Source: a bacterium (GTDB lineage: Bacteria > Sumerlaeota > Sumerlaeia > SLMS01). Taken from it: a DNA stretch of 64,000 bases. The stretch is taken from the NCBI GenBank assembly GCA_016125005.1, contig WGMQ01000011.1, forward strand, positions 54,583 to 118,582, in the 5' to 3' direction. The position numbers and the translations under genes are program-made. The notes beneath the pieces are model-generated. The model was not told the origin of the DNA. It ran no database searches and saw only the letters and a program-made list of their open reading frames with translations. Shown piece by piece: positions 28,715 to 37,055 of the stretch. Position 1 is the stretch's first letter; every line of letters begins with the position of its first letter.

Positions 28715-29806
28715 TCAGGCCGGTCGGGGTAGTGCCTTGCCGGCCTGCCCAAAGCTCTCGCCATATTCCACCCGATTTGCCTTGCCGGTGACCGCTTCGC
28801 GAGCGCGTTCTGCAAATCTGCGCGCAAGAAGCCCGACCTGCGCTGCGTTCTCGGAGGACGCATTGCCGGACCTGGCCCTGTCGGCAATGCCGTAAAAGAT
28901 CACCGAAAAGCGGAACAACGCGAACACGACATGGAACCTCTGCAGAGCAGATGTCGGTATCGCGCTGCGGAAGTACCGCGCCACATAGTGGGCCTCGTCC
29001 GGAATGCCCAGTGCGGCCTGGTCCAGCCCCCGGATTCCCCCGTACTCTTCGGGCCTGCTGTGCCAGGGAATGCAACTGAATGCGAGGTCGGCCAGGGGAT
29101 GTCCGAGTGTGGCCAGCTCCCAGTCCAGAATGCCGATAACCTCCGGACGGTCGGGATGGTACATCATGTTTCCGATACGGAAGTCGCCATGGGCAATTGA
29201 CACCCGTTCATCATCGGCGGGCAGATTGCGGGTCAGCCAGTCGATGACCTCGTCGAGAGCTGGGATGTCATCGCTTTCCGAGTCCCGGTATTGACCTGAC
29301 CAGCGCCTGATCTGGCGCTCGAAGTAATTCCCCGGTTTGCCGAAATCGCCCAGACCGACCTTTGCGGGATCAACAGAGTGCAGCTTCGCCATTGCATCGG
29401 CGAGACCATAATAGATGCCGGCGCGTTGCGACCGATCCAGCTCGGGCAAGGAGCAGTCGGCGAAGACACGCCCCTCGAGCCGTTCCATCAAATAGAAGGG
29501 CGTACCGAGAACGGCACTGTCCTCACACAGGACCAGCGCATGCGGAACCGGCACGTCGGTCGCCTGAAGGGCCCTCATGACGCGGAATTCGCGTTCGACC
29601 GAATGGGCGCCGGGGAGAATTTGGCCAACCGGCTTCTTGCGCAAGACCATCCGCTCGGACCCGAAATTGACGAAGTAGGTCGGGTTTGACTGACCGCCTC
29701 CGATCCGGGCGACATCCATAACCGCCGATTGCGTGCCAAGGAACTCGCGAAGAAAGCCCCGCAGGCTCTCGATCCGGAAACCGATCCGTGAAGAGGCGCT
29801 ACTCAT
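28715..29806 (-). CDS. Aminoglycoside phosphotransferase-like (APH family) protein of the acyl-CoA dehydrogenase-associated type
   Basis: SIAHGDFRIGNMMYHPDRPEVIGILDWELATLGHPLADLAF; translationally coupled (ATGA) to the acyl-CoA dehydrogenase. Confidence 0.92.
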   Translation of the reverse strand: MSSASSRIGFRIESLRGFLREFLGTQSAVMDVARIGGGQSNPTYFVNFGSERMVLRKKPVGQILPGAHSVEREFRVMRALQATDVPVPHALVLCEDSAVLGTPFYLMERLEGRVFADCSLPELDRSQRAGIYYGLADAMAKLHSVDPAKVGLGDFGKPGNYFERQIRRWSGQYRDSESDDIPALDEVIDWLTRNLPADDERVSIAHGDFRIGNMMYHPDRPEVIGILDWELATLGHPLADLAFSCIPWHSRPEEYGGIRGLDQAALGIPDEAHYVARYFRSAIPTSALQRFHVVFALFRFSVIFYGIADRARSGNASSENAAQVGLLARRFAERAREAVTGKANRVEYGESFGQAGKALPRPA

Positions 29807-31008
29807 TTTCCGACTGACCAGGACCAGAAATCACGGCCTTCTTTTCCCAGTGCGCGGCTCAGCACCATTTTGTGCACTTCGTCCGCACCGTCGACCAACC
29901 GAGCCTGACGGGCATAGCGGTATATCCATTCGAGAACCGTGTCCTTTGAGTAGCCCCGGGCACCGTTGATCTGGATAGCGGTGTCAGCCGCCTTATGCAG
30001 AACGTTGGCCACATGGATTTTCGCCATGGACACTTCCTTGCGGGCGAATCCACCCTGGTCGAGTTCCCATGCAGCGCGCATCACCAGGAGCCGTCCGATC
30101 TCGATCTGGTGGGCGAGTTCACCCAGCATCATCTGCACACTCTCCCGGTCGGCGAGACGCACACCGAAGCCATATCGACGACCGGCATATTCCAGAGCGA
30201 TCTCGACGCTGCGTTTGGCAAGTCCAAGCCAGCGCATGCAGTGGGTGAGACGCGCCGGCCCGAGGCGGATCTGGGTGGCCTTGAGCCCTTGCCCCTCGCC
30301 AAGCAGGACGTTTTCTTCGGGAACCTCGAGGCCATCGAAAACGAGTTCACAATGCCCGCCGTGCTCTTCGGGTCCCATGATGCCGATACGGCGTTCAATC
30401 GACCAGCCGGGTTGATCGCCGTCGTAGAGGAAAGCCGTCAGCCCATGGCGGGGATCATCGGAGGTACGCGCCATGACAATGAATTTTTGTGCGGCCGCGG
30501 CGCCGGAGATGAACCACTTGCGCCCGGAAATGACGTACTTGCCTCCTTTCTTGATCGCCGTGGTGGCGATCATGGAAGGATCGGACCCGCCGCCGGGCTG
30601 CGGCTCGGTCATGGCAAAAGCCGAGCGCTGCTTGCCCTCCACAACCGGTTTCAGCCACCATTCCTTTTGGGCATCTGTACCAGCCGCCTCCAGAAGCATC
30701 ATGTTGCCGTCATCAGGCGGAGCCGAATTGAAGACTGCCGGGCCGAAGATGGACCTGTTCATCTCCTCGTAGCAAGCGGCCATGCCGACACGGCCGAAAC
30801 CCTGCCCGCCCGTGTCAGGCTTCAGCTGCAAACACCAGAGACCCGCTGATCGAGCCTTGGCCCGCAGTTCATCCAGCAATTCAGGACGAATGTTCTCATA
30901 TGGATCGTAGGCACCAGCATCGGCTTCCAGGGGCAGCACTTCCTTGGCAACAAATGCAGCTATCCGCGCTCGGAAGTCTTCTATGCGGGGAGAGACAGTG
31001 AAATCCAT
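29803..31008 (-). CDS. Acyl-CoA dehydrogenase
   Basis: AMTEPQPGGGSDPSMIATTAIKKGGKYVISGRKWFISGAAAAQ, INGARGYSKDTVLEWIYRYARQARLVDGADEVHKMVL; start MDFTVSPRIEDF at 31008. Confidence 0.92.
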   Translation of the reverse strand: MDFTVSPRIEDFRARIAAFVAKEVLPLEADAGAYDPYENIRPELLDELRAKARSAGLWCLQLKPDTGGQGFGRVGMAACYEEMNRSIFGPAVFNSAPPDDGNMMLLEAAGTDAQKEWWLKPVVEGKQRSAFAMTEPQPGGGSDPSMIATTAIKKGGKYVISGRKWFISGAAAAQKFIVMARTSDDPRHGLTAFLYDGDQPGWSIERRIGIMGPEEHGGHCELVFDGLEVPEENVLLGEGQGLKATQIRLGPARLTHCMRWLGLAKRSVEIALEYAGRRYGFGVRLADRESVQMMLGELAHQIEIGRLLVMRAAWELDQGGFARKEVSMAKIHVANVLHKAADTAIQINGARGYSKDTVLEWIYRYARQARLVDGADEVHKMVLSRALGKEGRDFWSWSVGK

Positions 31009-31016
31009 GCGACCTC

Positions 31017-31285
31017 CTACGGTGATGAGACACGATGGCCGCCGTCGACGACCACATCGGATCCGGTCATGTAACTGCTCGCGTCCGAACAAAGCGGTAG
31101 CGGTGGAGCCTCGATCGACTGCGCCTGACCCAAACGCGCTGCGGGATGCGGCTGCGCGTTTTCCCGATGTCGTTTGAGAAAAACTCGCGGTTGATGCCCG
31201 TTTCGACATTCTCTGGGCAAAGCGCATTCACAAGGTGCCCCTCGGCCTGAGGAGCGACCGGCACTCTGCCCCCTTTGAACAACCT
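31017..31285 (-). pseudogene. 3'-terminal remnant of an SDR gene, frameshifted
   Basis: Frame A: GHLVNALCPENVETGINREFFSNDIGKTRSRIPQRV; frame B: SDASSYMTGSDVVVDGGHRVSSP*; N-terminal two thirds absent. Confidence 0.7.
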
Positions 31286-31341
31286 ACGGCCCCTTCAGCG
31301 GCATCGAGTTTTGGCAATGCACGGTCCACACATCGCAGTTC

Positions 31342-31376
31342 TGACTTTTATGTCACATAAAATGAACTGAACGTCA
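31342..31376. promoter_or_regulatory. Two tandem operator-like sites: TGACTTTTATGTCA (31342-31355) and TGAACTGAACGTCA (31363-31376)
   Basis: TGAC-N6-GTCA motif, 21-bp offset, upstream of SDR remnant and acyl-CoA dehydrogenase operon. Confidence 0.6.
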
Positions 31377-31493
31377 ATTTCTTGTTCACTGCTGACGCGC
31401 GGAGCGTGTCGGCTTGATCCCGAGACCTGGTTGCCATGTGCGTCCATCGCTGTCGTCGGCCCGACGTCCGGCTTCGCTCGGGACGCGGTCCGG

Positions 31494-31922
31494 CTAGAGC
31501 GGGATGGCGACCATCAGCATGCAGGCGATGAGGTTCGCGACCAGAAAATAGGGAGCGTTCAGCAACCCGTACTGGATCGGGCGCGGAAAGAGCGGGTTGA
31601 TGGCGATGTTGAAGGTCATCGGGACGAGGAGGCCAAGGCCGACGATCAGCCCCAGAACTGCCGCGTCGGCAACGGACCCGATTCCGAGAGCTGCCAACAG
31701 ATAGGCATCGGCGATGACGACGATCAGTGAGCACAAGAGGGGGCCGACGACGAAAATCGCGCCTGACACCTCCTGCTGTTCCTTCGGAAGGTTCTCCCGG
31801 CCGGTGACATAAAGATACTGCTTCGGCACCAGCGCCATGAAGTAAAGTCCGCCGAGGACGGCGAAGACCATTGTTCCTGCGACCACGGCGATCCAGTGAA
31901 TTTCGGCGAAGGCTGCCAGCAT
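31494..31922 (-). CDS. DUF1761-like membrane protein
   Basis: Four-TM ORF of 142 aa (IHWIAVVAGTMVFAVLGGLYF...). Confidence 0.65.
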   Translation of the reverse strand: MLAAFAEIHWIAVVAGTMVFAVLGGLYFMALVPKQYLYVTGRENLPKEQQEVSGAIFVVGPLLCSLIVVIADAYLLAALGIGSVADAAVLGLIVGLGLLVPMTFNIAINPLFPRPIQYGLLNAPYFLVANLIACMLMVAIPL

Positions 31923-31997
31923 GCTCTATCCTTTTTGCTGAAGTTTCGATGGAATTGTCATAGACCTTCGCAACTGACAATTTGCGGCAGTTGGACG

Positions 31998-32711
31998 ATG
32001 GCGCGTACAGACAGGCTTTTGCGTCTTCTTCAGGCGATGCGGACGATGCCGGCGCCTATCACGGCGGCTCGGTTGGCCGGTGAGACAGGTGTGTCGCTTC
32101 GTTCGCTCTATCGCGACATCGACAGCCTGCGGGCGGCGGGCGCTCGGATCGAAGGCGAGCGCGGCTACGGGTACAGGCTGACGGAAGACTTTGCGCTTCC
32201 ACCACAGACGTTCAGCCGTGAGGAAATCGAGGCCATTGCGCTCGGCATGGCCGAGGTCAGGCACATGGGAGACCCGAACCTGGCGAAAGCCGCCACTAGC
32301 GTGCTGGCGAAAGTTGCCGCGTCTCTACCCGACGATGGCGAACAGCATCTCTTCCATGCTGTCTCCCAGGTCTATCGTCCGGACGCGCGCTATGCCGAAA
32401 CGGATCATGTCGACGCCATCCGCCAAGCCACATGGAACGAGGAGATGCTGGAAATCCGATACCGGGATAAGAGTCAGTCCGTCAGCAAGCGTACGATTCT
32501 GCCACTTGCGATCATCTACACAGACAGAACGCTGACCGTGTTGTCCTGGTGTTGCCTTCGAGAGGATTTTCGAATGTTCAGGTTAGACAGAATCATGGAC
32601 GCCAAGGCAACAGGCAGAAGCTTCAGGCCGAGACGTGCATCCCTGTTGCGAGACTACTCGGCCAAACTCCGTGACGACGACAAGGCCGGTTCGGCTGGCG
32701 AACAATCGTGA
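31998..32711 (+). CDS. YafY-type HTH/WYL domain transcriptional regulator
   Basis: ARTDRLLRLLQAMRTMPAPITAARLAGETGVSLRSLYRDIDSLRAAGARIEGERGYGYRL and WYL-like C-terminus. Confidence 0.88.
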   Translation: MARTDRLLRLLQAMRTMPAPITAARLAGETGVSLRSLYRDIDSLRAAGARIEGERGYGYRLTEDFALPPQTFSREEIEAIALGMAEVRHMGDPNLAKAATSVLAKVAASLPDDGEQHLFHAVSQVYRPDARYAETDHVDAIRQATWNEEMLEIRYRDKSQSVSKRTILPLAIIYTDRTLTVLSWCCLREDFRMFRLDRIMDAKATGRSFRPRRASLLRDYSAKLRDDDKAGSAGEQS

Positions 32712-32820
32712 TGCCTCCTGGGGATTGTGTCCCATCGCGCTCTCTACGCTGGCCGGGTATTGCAGCCTGTCCCGTGCGCATCCTTGCACATGATCGACAG
32801 CCATTTGAAGAGGATCGAAC

Positions 32821-33375
32821 ATGCAGATCATTGAGACCGGGCGCCTGACCCTGAGGCCCTTCGGGGAGGGCGATGCAGCGGACCTCTTCGCCTATCTGCG
32901 CGCGCCCACGGCCCCCTGCTTCCTCTCGCTCAAGCTCGCAGACCTCGCTGAGGCGGAGATCGAGGTCAGGAAACGCGCCCTCGACGAGGGCAGCGTGGCG
33001 ATATGCCTGAAACAGACCGGCCAGGTCATCGGCGATCTGTTCGGCGGCGCCGGAGAAGATGAGGAGGACGAGACGACCTCGGTCGGCTGGCACCTCAATC
33101 CGCAATTCTGTGGCCGCGGATATGCCTTCGAAGCCGCAAGGGCGCTGCTCGACCATCTTTTCCGGGCAAAGGGTTTTCGCCGGATTTATGCCTATGTCGA
33201 AGACCACAACACGCCCTCGCAGCGCCTCTGCGAAAAGCTCGGCATGCGCCGGGAAGGCGTGTTCGTCGAGTTCGTATCGTTCACCAAGGACGATGCGGGC
33301 AATCCGATCTACGAAAACACCATGCAATACGCCATCCTGCGGCGCGAGTGGTTGTCTGGTGTTCCAGCAATCTGA
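32821..33375 (+). CDS. GNAT family N-acetyltransferase
   Basis: IIETGRLTLRPFGEGDAADLF, GWHLNPQFCGRGYAFEAARALLDHLF, SQRLCEKLGMRREG. Confidence 0.93.
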   Translation: MQIIETGRLTLRPFGEGDAADLFAYLRAPTAPCFLSLKLADLAEAEIEVRKRALDEGSVAICLKQTGQVIGDLFGGAGEDEEDETTSVGWHLNPQFCGRGYAFEAARALLDHLFRAKGFRRIYAYVEDHNTPSQRLCEKLGMRREGVFVEFVSFTKDDAGNPIYENTMQYAILRREWLSGVPAI

Positions 33376-33397
33376 CCAGCGCCTGGCAGGACCGGCT

Positions 33398-33853
33398 TCA
33401 GGCACCGGCCTTGCGAGGGCGTTTGAGCGACAGAAGCTCGGTGACGTCCTTCAGTTCTTCTGCCGAAGAGATGCCGATCTTCAGCCATTTGCCATCTCGA
33501 TATGTCTCCGCCTCATCATAAAGCGCCATGAGGCGGGGGCTCAGTCTGTCGCGCCGCGCCTCGACCTTCTCCCGCTCTGCCTTTCCCAACACGACGACAG
33601 CAGAGAAGGCCTGGTATTCGGGCAGGAACGTACAGAAGGCCTTGGATTTCTTGTAGCGCAGGGACCAGCCGTGCTTCCTGCCGCCATAGATCCAGTCGGG
33701 AGTGAAGACGCCGGGATATGCTGCCTCGATCCAATCCCGCAACGCGGCCCACTGCTTGAACGCGTCCGGCCCGATCCAGTCGCGGATAGCCATATCGTCT
33801 GGCGGCGCTGATTTGTCGGTGATCCGGCTTCCGGCCTGGGGCGAATGTTCCAT
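33398..33853 (-). CDS. DUF3788-like protein
   Basis: WIYGGRKHGWSLRYKKSKAFCTFLPEYQAFSAVVVLGKAEREKVE. Confidence 0.7.
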   Translation of the reverse strand: MEHSPQAGSRITDKSAPPDDMAIRDWIGPDAFKQWAALRDWIEAAYPGVFTPDWIYGGRKHGWSLRYKKSKAFCTFLPEYQAFSAVVVLGKAEREKVEARRDRLSPRLMALYDEAETYRDGKWLKIGISSAEELKDVTELLSLKRPRKAGA

Positions 33854-34170
33854 GCAGCAATCCCTCTTGTCCGCGGGAGCCTCGCAAATACGGCGAGAAC
33901 AGGAAAGGGTCATGAATTCCCGGTGGGCATCGCACCGGTAATGATCCGCAAAGGGGTCGCATCCGGCCGTCGCCGGCCATCATATGCGTTGGGCTGAATG
34001 TCGGCGGTGAAAAAGCTCGAATCGCTCGCGGTCGAATGGCGTTTGACCAGGGTGGCGATTGCGTCCTCGGATGGCCGGCACCAAAAGCGATCCGAGGCGG
34101 ACGATGTCGCAAAGGATGTGGAAAGCTGTTGATTCCGTGTTCTTTGCGCGATCCCGCCGAAATCGCCGTC

Positions 34171-35421
34171 TCAGGGCGTTTGCAGACCGGGGGCTCTTTC
34201 GTCGTCCGCCGTCAGTTGCAGAAGCGTGGCAAGGGTTCCCACGACGATCAGGCTTATCCAACTGAGCGAATAGCTGCCGCTCAACTGGTAGCTCAAGCCG
34301 CCGAGCCACGCGCCGAGAAAGGCGCCGACCTGATGGCTGAGGAACATCACGCCGAACAGGGCGCCGAAATTGGCCGGTCCGAACAGGCTGTTGATAAGGC
34401 CGCTGACGGGCGGAACGACGCTCAGCCAGAGAAAGCCCATCGTCGCAGCGAACACAAGTGTCGTCTCGATACTGACCGGCAAGGCGAAGAAGACGGCGAT
34501 GGACGCGGTCCGCAGCAGATATATCAATGCCAACACGTTCCGGTTGCCCCAGCGTTGGCTGAGATAGCCGGCGATCAGCGTGCCGAAGGCGTTGCATATG
34601 CCGATGAGCGCGATCGCCTGGGCGCTGACGGACGGTGGCAGGCCGCAAATGCCGATGAAGTTCGGCAGATGGGTCGCGATGAATATCAATTGGAACCCGC
34701 ACGCGAAAAAGGCCAGGGTGGTGATCACGAAAGTGCGGTTGGCGAGTGCTTCGATGATCGCGCGGCGGGCATCGACCGATTGGGACGGCGCCGCTGCACG
34801 TGCCTCAGCTTTGCCGCGCCGGAACAGCAGCGCAACCGCTGCCATCGACGCGGCAAGCAGCGCCAGCCCGCTCATGGAGGCCTGCCAGGACCAGCCTTCG
34901 ATCATCGCCTGCGCTGTCGGCGCGATGACGAAGGTGCCGAGTGAGCCGACCGCCGCAAGGATGGAGATTGCCGTCGCGCGCACCGCCGGCGCGGCAAGGC
35001 GCGACACCATGCCGACGAGCACGCCATGCGAGGTTCCCGCGACGGCGAGCCCGATCAGCAGGCCGCCGCCGAGATACAGCCCGACATGGCTGCCCGACGC
35101 GGTCAGATAGAGGCCGGCGCAATACAGCACCGACGCGATGACGACGACGAGGCGCCCGCCGAAGCGGTCACACAGAGCCCCCATGAAGGGTTGCCCGATG
35201 CCCCAGGCCAGATTCTGAATGGCCATGCCGAATCCGAAGGTCGCGACCGTGATGCCTGTGTCGCGCACAATCGGTTCCACGAACAGCCCGAGGCTTTGCC
35301 TGAGTCCCATGGAAAGGGAGAGGATGGTACCCGCGGCGACAAGCGAAAGGATCAGCGTTGGAGTCCACAGTCCGGCATGGCGGTTCGGCAAGGGCTTCCT
35401 CCTTATAAGAGAGGCCCTCAA
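34171..35421 (-). CDS. MFS transporter
   Basis: 12-TM ORF; PFMGALCDRFGGRLVVV motif, oxalate/formate antiporter-like N-terminus. Confidence 0.85.
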   Translation of the reverse strand: MRASLIRRKPLPNRHAGLWTPTLILSLVAAGTILSLSMGLRQSLGLFVEPIVRDTGITVATFGFGMAIQNLAWGIGQPFMGALCDRFGGRLVVVIASVLYCAGLYLTASGSHVGLYLGGGLLIGLAVAGTSHGVLVGMVSRLAAPAVRATAISILAAVGSLGTFVIAPTAQAMIEGWSWQASMSGLALLAASMAAVALLFRRGKAEARAAAPSQSVDARRAIIEALANRTFVITTLAFFACGFQLIFIATHLPNFIGICGLPPSVSAQAIALIGICNAFGTLIAGYLSQRWGNRNVLALIYLLRTASIAVFFALPVSIETTLVFAATMGFLWLSVVPPVSGLINSLFGPANFGALFGVMFLSHQVGAFLGAWLGGLSYQLSGSYSLSWISLIVVGTLATLLQLTADDERAPGLQTP

Positions 35422-35479
35422 GATAGAGGTGAGCCGAGATCGGGAAACTCACTATTGAGTATACATCGGGGCCCGCACT

Positions 35480-36079
35480 TCAGGCCATCTGCGTCTCCGG
35501 CGGGGGCGGCGCTTCGCAAAGCCCGGCTGACACGAGTGCGACCGCCGCCTTGCCTGCAGCCAGTGCGTAGGAGACATCACGGTGGATCAGCATGTGGGCG
35601 ATGGCGCCCTCAAGGAGGATCATGACCTGCCGTCCCGCCAGCGCCGGGTGTGAAACGCCGCCGCTCGCCAATTCCTCCGCAAGCCAGTGCTCGAACCGCT
35701 TCTTGTGATCCGCCGCCATCACGACAGCCGGATGCCCAGGCTGACCGGCGAGTTCCACCGCAGCGCGGGTGAACCCGCAACCGCGCCAATTCGGCCTGCC
35801 TGCATACTCCGCCAGCGCGCAGAACATCGCCATGATTCGATCGGGCAACGGCCTGTCATCGTTGCCCAGCCAGTTTCTATATCGTTCGACCGTCGGGGCA
35901 TCGCGTGCCCCCAGATAGGCGGCGATCAGCGCGTCCTTGCTTTCAAAGTGATAATAGAGGCTGCGTTTCGTGACACCGGCGCGTTCCGAGATCGCGTCCA
36001 CGCTCACACTGCGCAGCCCATGCCCGTAGAACAGAGCTTCCGCAGCGCCGATGATCCTGGATCGAGTCGTTTCTTCCAT
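35480..36079 (-). CDS. TetR/AcrR family transcriptional regulator
   Basis: MEETTRSRIIGAAEALFYGHGLRSVSVDAISERAGVTKRSLYYHFESKDALIAAYL. Confidence 0.92.
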   Translation of the reverse strand: MEETTRSRIIGAAEALFYGHGLRSVSVDAISERAGVTKRSLYYHFESKDALIAAYLGARDAPTVERYRNWLGNDDRPLPDRIMAMFCALAEYAGRPNWRGCGFTRAAVELAGQPGHPAVVMAADHKKRFEHWLAEELASGGVSHPALAGRQVMILLEGAIAHMLIHRDVSYALAAGKAAVALVSAGLCEAPPPPETQMA

Positions 36080-36395
36080 TGGCTTCTGGTTTCTTGAAGT
36101 TGACGAAAACCTGGCGCAGTCGGGATGTCCAATGTACGCTCTTTCAGGGCGATGAGTAGTTCCAATCCGACTTCGATGTCGGCCGTTGCGGGAGAACCAT
36201 CTCTTGGATTGGGGTATCCTTGCCGCATGCCGGCCGGCAATGTCCAATATCTGCGATTGCGGAAGCCCTGGCGCCGGACTTGATGTTCGAACGAACATCT
36301 GCTGCCTGCCAGCGCTGCCATCTCGGCCGGCCATCGCCCGCATCCGCGATCATGTTCGGTTGAATTCGGCAGCTGAAATCTCAAGTGGCAGGTCA

Positions 36396-37046
36396 TCAGC
36401 TGGCGGCTGTTGTTCGCCCCGGCCTGCGGATCGAGCGCACCGTGGCGCTGTCTCCACCTCCGCAGAAAAAGCGATCGCCGCCATCGGATTCGAGCCCCGA
36501 AACCCCGGTCCCCACCGGCATGGCCAGCCGCTCCAGCACTTCCCCGCTCGAAGGATCGATGCGGCGGATATCGCTTTCATTGTCCTCCCAGGTGCCATGC
36601 CAGAGCTCGCCGTCGACCCAGGTGACGCCCGTGACGAAGCGATCGGTTTCTATCGTGCCGAGCACCGTGCCCGTTTCGGGGTCCACCTGATGGATCTTGC
36701 GACCGCGATGCTGCCCGACCCAAAGGCAGCCTTCCGCCCAGGCAAGGCCGGAATCGCCCCCATCGCCGGGTGCCGGGATCGTGGCCAGCACCTCGCCGGT
36801 CTTTGGATCGATCTTCCGTATCACCGCGTTCGCGATCTGGAACAGGTGCTTGCCATCGAATGCGGTGCCGGCATCGGCGGCAACATCGAGCGAGCCCAGC
36901 ACATCCCCGGTGTCCGGATCGAAAGCGTTCAGCCTGGCGCCTGTCGCCATCCAGACCCGGCGGCCGTCAAAGCTGACCCCATGCACATTATCCACGTCGG
37001 GAAACGGACCGTATTCCCGGATGATTTCGGCGACTGTGTGTTTCAT
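36396..37046 (-). CDS. Beta-propeller (YncE/PQQ-repeat-like) protein
   Basis: Repeated blades: IDPKTGEVLATI, VDPETGTVLGTIE, IDPSSGEVLERL. Confidence 0.75.
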   Translation of the reverse strand: MKHTVAEIIREYGPFPDVDNVHGVSFDGRRVWMATGARLNAFDPDTGDVLGSLDVAADAGTAFDGKHLFQIANAVIRKIDPKTGEVLATIPAPGDGGDSGLAWAEGCLWVGQHRGRKIHQVDPETGTVLGTIETDRFVTGVTWVDGELWHGTWEDNESDIRRIDPSSGEVLERLAMPVGTGVSGLESDGGDRFFCGGGDSATVRSIRRPGRTTAAS

Positions 37047-37055
37047 GTCTTCATC

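Noticed and set aside
31494-31502. CTAGAGC at the DUF1761-like stop codon, reminiscent of the MITE terminus
   Set aside because: Only 7 bp, no matching inverted partner nearby; not enough to call an element.
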